A DNA stretch of 5,787 nt, from NCBI GenBank assembly GCA_016234155.1, contig JACRGZ010000069.1:1-5787 (forward strand). Reading direction: 5' to 3'. The notes under the pieces were generated by a model. The model ran no database searches, had not been told where the DNA came from, and saw only the letters and a program-made list of their open reading frames with translations. Every line of letters begins with the position of its first letter. Within the stretch, counting starts at the first letter, position 1. Made by a program: the position numbers and the translations under genes. This DNA comes from Nitrospirota bacterium (GTDB taxonomy: Bacteria > Nitrospirota > 9FT-COMBO-42-15 > HDB-SIOI813). Shown here piece after piece: positions 5,000 through 5,787 of this stretch.

Positions 5000-5106
5000 A
5001 TTACTCAGGGATTAATGGTACCGGGGTATTTTTAGAAATGTGGATCTTGTTACTGTTGTGGATTAACCACAAATGTAACGGGGCCGTCGTTAGGGTAGAA
5101 TAATCC

Positions 5107-5787
5107 CTATTTTGTCCTCACCATCTTCCACAGGAAGATAAGTTCCTTGCTTTTCAATATATACAGGATGGCTATGTACGAGATTGAACTTGCCAATATA
5201 CTGCCTGACAACAGTCCAATCTTTGTCGCTATATGCCCATTTGTTGCCCATATATCCCCACGCGCAATTAACCATGCGGTAACGCCCATAATCAGTGTGG
5301 CAGGCACTATTTTTCTCATAGAATGGATAATCTCCGTAAAATTTATACGCCCGAGTCTCTTTCTAAGGGCCCATGTAAGAATAGATAGATTTACCATGGA
5401 AGCCACAGAGGTTCCCAGTGCCAGTCCACCGTGCTGCAATGGTTTCATTAATATAATAGAAAGGATGACATTTACTACAACGGCAACTGATGCCGCCTTG
5501 ACTGGGGTTTTTGTGTCCTGAAGAGAATAGAATGCCTGGGCGGTCACCCTTGTGCCCGCAAAGGCCCAGAGGCCAACTGAATAGAATAAAAGCGCCTCTG
5601 CTGTGCCAACTGTTGCAGTGTAATCAAATGCCTTAGATTGAAAGAGAACGCTTACAATAGGTATCCTGAGGACTATCAGGCCCATCATTGCCGGCAATGT
5701 TATAAACAGTAGAAACCTCATGGCAAAGGAAAAGGTGTTTCGCATCTCCCCATACTCTTTCTTTGCTGCCGCTGCGGAAAGTGTAGG
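5107..5787 (-). CDS. murJ: MurJ lipid II flippase, C-terminal part (start beyond window)
   Basis: MurJ (MviN family, MOP superfamily) moves lipid II across the inner membrane for peptidoglycan synthesis. The frame is open from the right edge to TAG at 5109-5107, giving 226 residues that correspond to roughly the last 45% of a usual 510-residue protein. It begins PTLSAAAAKKEYGEM, which matches the conserved P-[ST]-L-S loop before TM9. Six hydrophobic segments follow at about 21-45, 63-88, 97-115, 120-141, 159-176 and 188-212, as expected for TM9-14. The loop FYSLQDTKTPVK (87-97) is a family signature. The tail is short and basic (KMVRTK). The functional arginines and aspartate of the N-terminal half are outside the window. 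An internal ATG at 5745 is not the real start because homology continues upstream of it. No terminator follows clearly. Confidence 0.95.
   Translation of the reverse strand, partial: PTLSAAAAKKEYGEMRNTFSFAMRFLLFITLPAMMGLIVLRIPIVSVLFQSKAFDYTATVGTAEALLFYSVGLWAFAGTRVTAQAFYSLQDTKTPVKAASVAVVVNVILSIILMKPLQHGGLALGTSVASMVNLSILTWALRKRLGRINFTEIIHSMRKIVPATLIMGVTAWLIARGDIWATNGHIATKIGLLSGSILASSISYIAILYILKSKELIFLWKMVRTK

Larger units (their letters stand above)
4713..5106. other. 394-base non-coding stretch between murJ and the regulator
   Basis: This gap holds the regulator promoter (4754-4727), the nested repeat (4764-4999), and about 107 bases after murJ (5000-5106) in which only small weak hairpins appear, such as TTGTGG/CCACAA at 5056-5072. 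No protein gene, tRNA or U-tailed terminator is visible there. Confidence 0.6.

Noticed and set aside
5007..5106. Possible terminators after murJ (for example TTGTGG/CCACAA at 5056-5072, TAACG/CGTTA near 5077-5093, and TACC/GGTA before TTTTT at 5020-5034)
   Set aside because: Stems are only 4-6 bp, and on the murJ strand none is followed by a T-run. The one with T residues is on the opposite strand and has a two-base loop.
5090..5521. A 61-codon minus-strand frame and a 124-codon plus-strand frame over murJ
   Set aside because: Both overlap the clear MurJ C-terminal domain in other frames and resemble nothing known.

Overview
The window looks like a chromosomal segment of a Gram-negative, medium-GC, free-living bacterium. 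Protein style, TTG/GTG starts, a DsrE/F/H-type sulfur-relay cluster and a dispersed repeat ending in ACCGCAGAGACGCA fit an environmental lineage such as Nitrospirota or Desulfobacterota. No rRNA or tRNA is present to settle this, so the taxon is a low-confidence inference. Both edges cut genes: lon at the left edge lacks its protease domain, and murJ at the right edge lacks its N-terminal half.

Layout, right to left, since nearly everything is on the minus strand. (1) 5787-5107: C-terminal 226 residues of the lipid II flippase MurJ. (2) 5106-4713: a 394-base non-coding stretch. It holds a repeat with inverted ends (about 4764-4999) into which a 131-bp MITE-like element (4821-4951, 18-bp perfect inverted ends, AACA target duplication) has inserted, followed by a promoter candidate. 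(3) 4712-4263: an XRE-family helix-turn-helix regulator whose start region carries two inverted repeats. (4) 4025-4249: the only plus-strand gene, a small YggU/DUF167 protein, convergent with the regulator. (5) 4024-3959: a 66-bp divergent promoter region with a 19-bp palindrome between a perfect TTGACA -35 and a weak -10. (6) 3958-3009: three small DsrE-superfamily genes in the order E-F-H (TusD-, TusC- and TusB-like). (7) 2995-1: a promoter followed by a tightly packed gene string encoding a PmtA-like SAM methyltransferase, an Hsp20 chaperone and Lon, with gaps of only 1 and 8 bases.

How the genes may work together: Hsp20 (holds unfolded protein) and Lon (degrades it) form an obvious protein-quality-control pair. 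The methyltransferase resembles phospholipid N-methyltransferases and is transcribed with them, which suggests a combined membrane and protein stress operon. The DsrEFH-like trio would handle persulfide sulfur, for tRNA thiolation or dissimilatory sulfur traffic. Only the DsrE-like subunit has the expected sulfur-carrying cysteine. Nothing here is an obviously new system. The most unusual items are the nested repeat, the palindromic control sites at the divergent region and the regulator start, and the coupling of a lipid-type methyltransferase to hsp20-lon.
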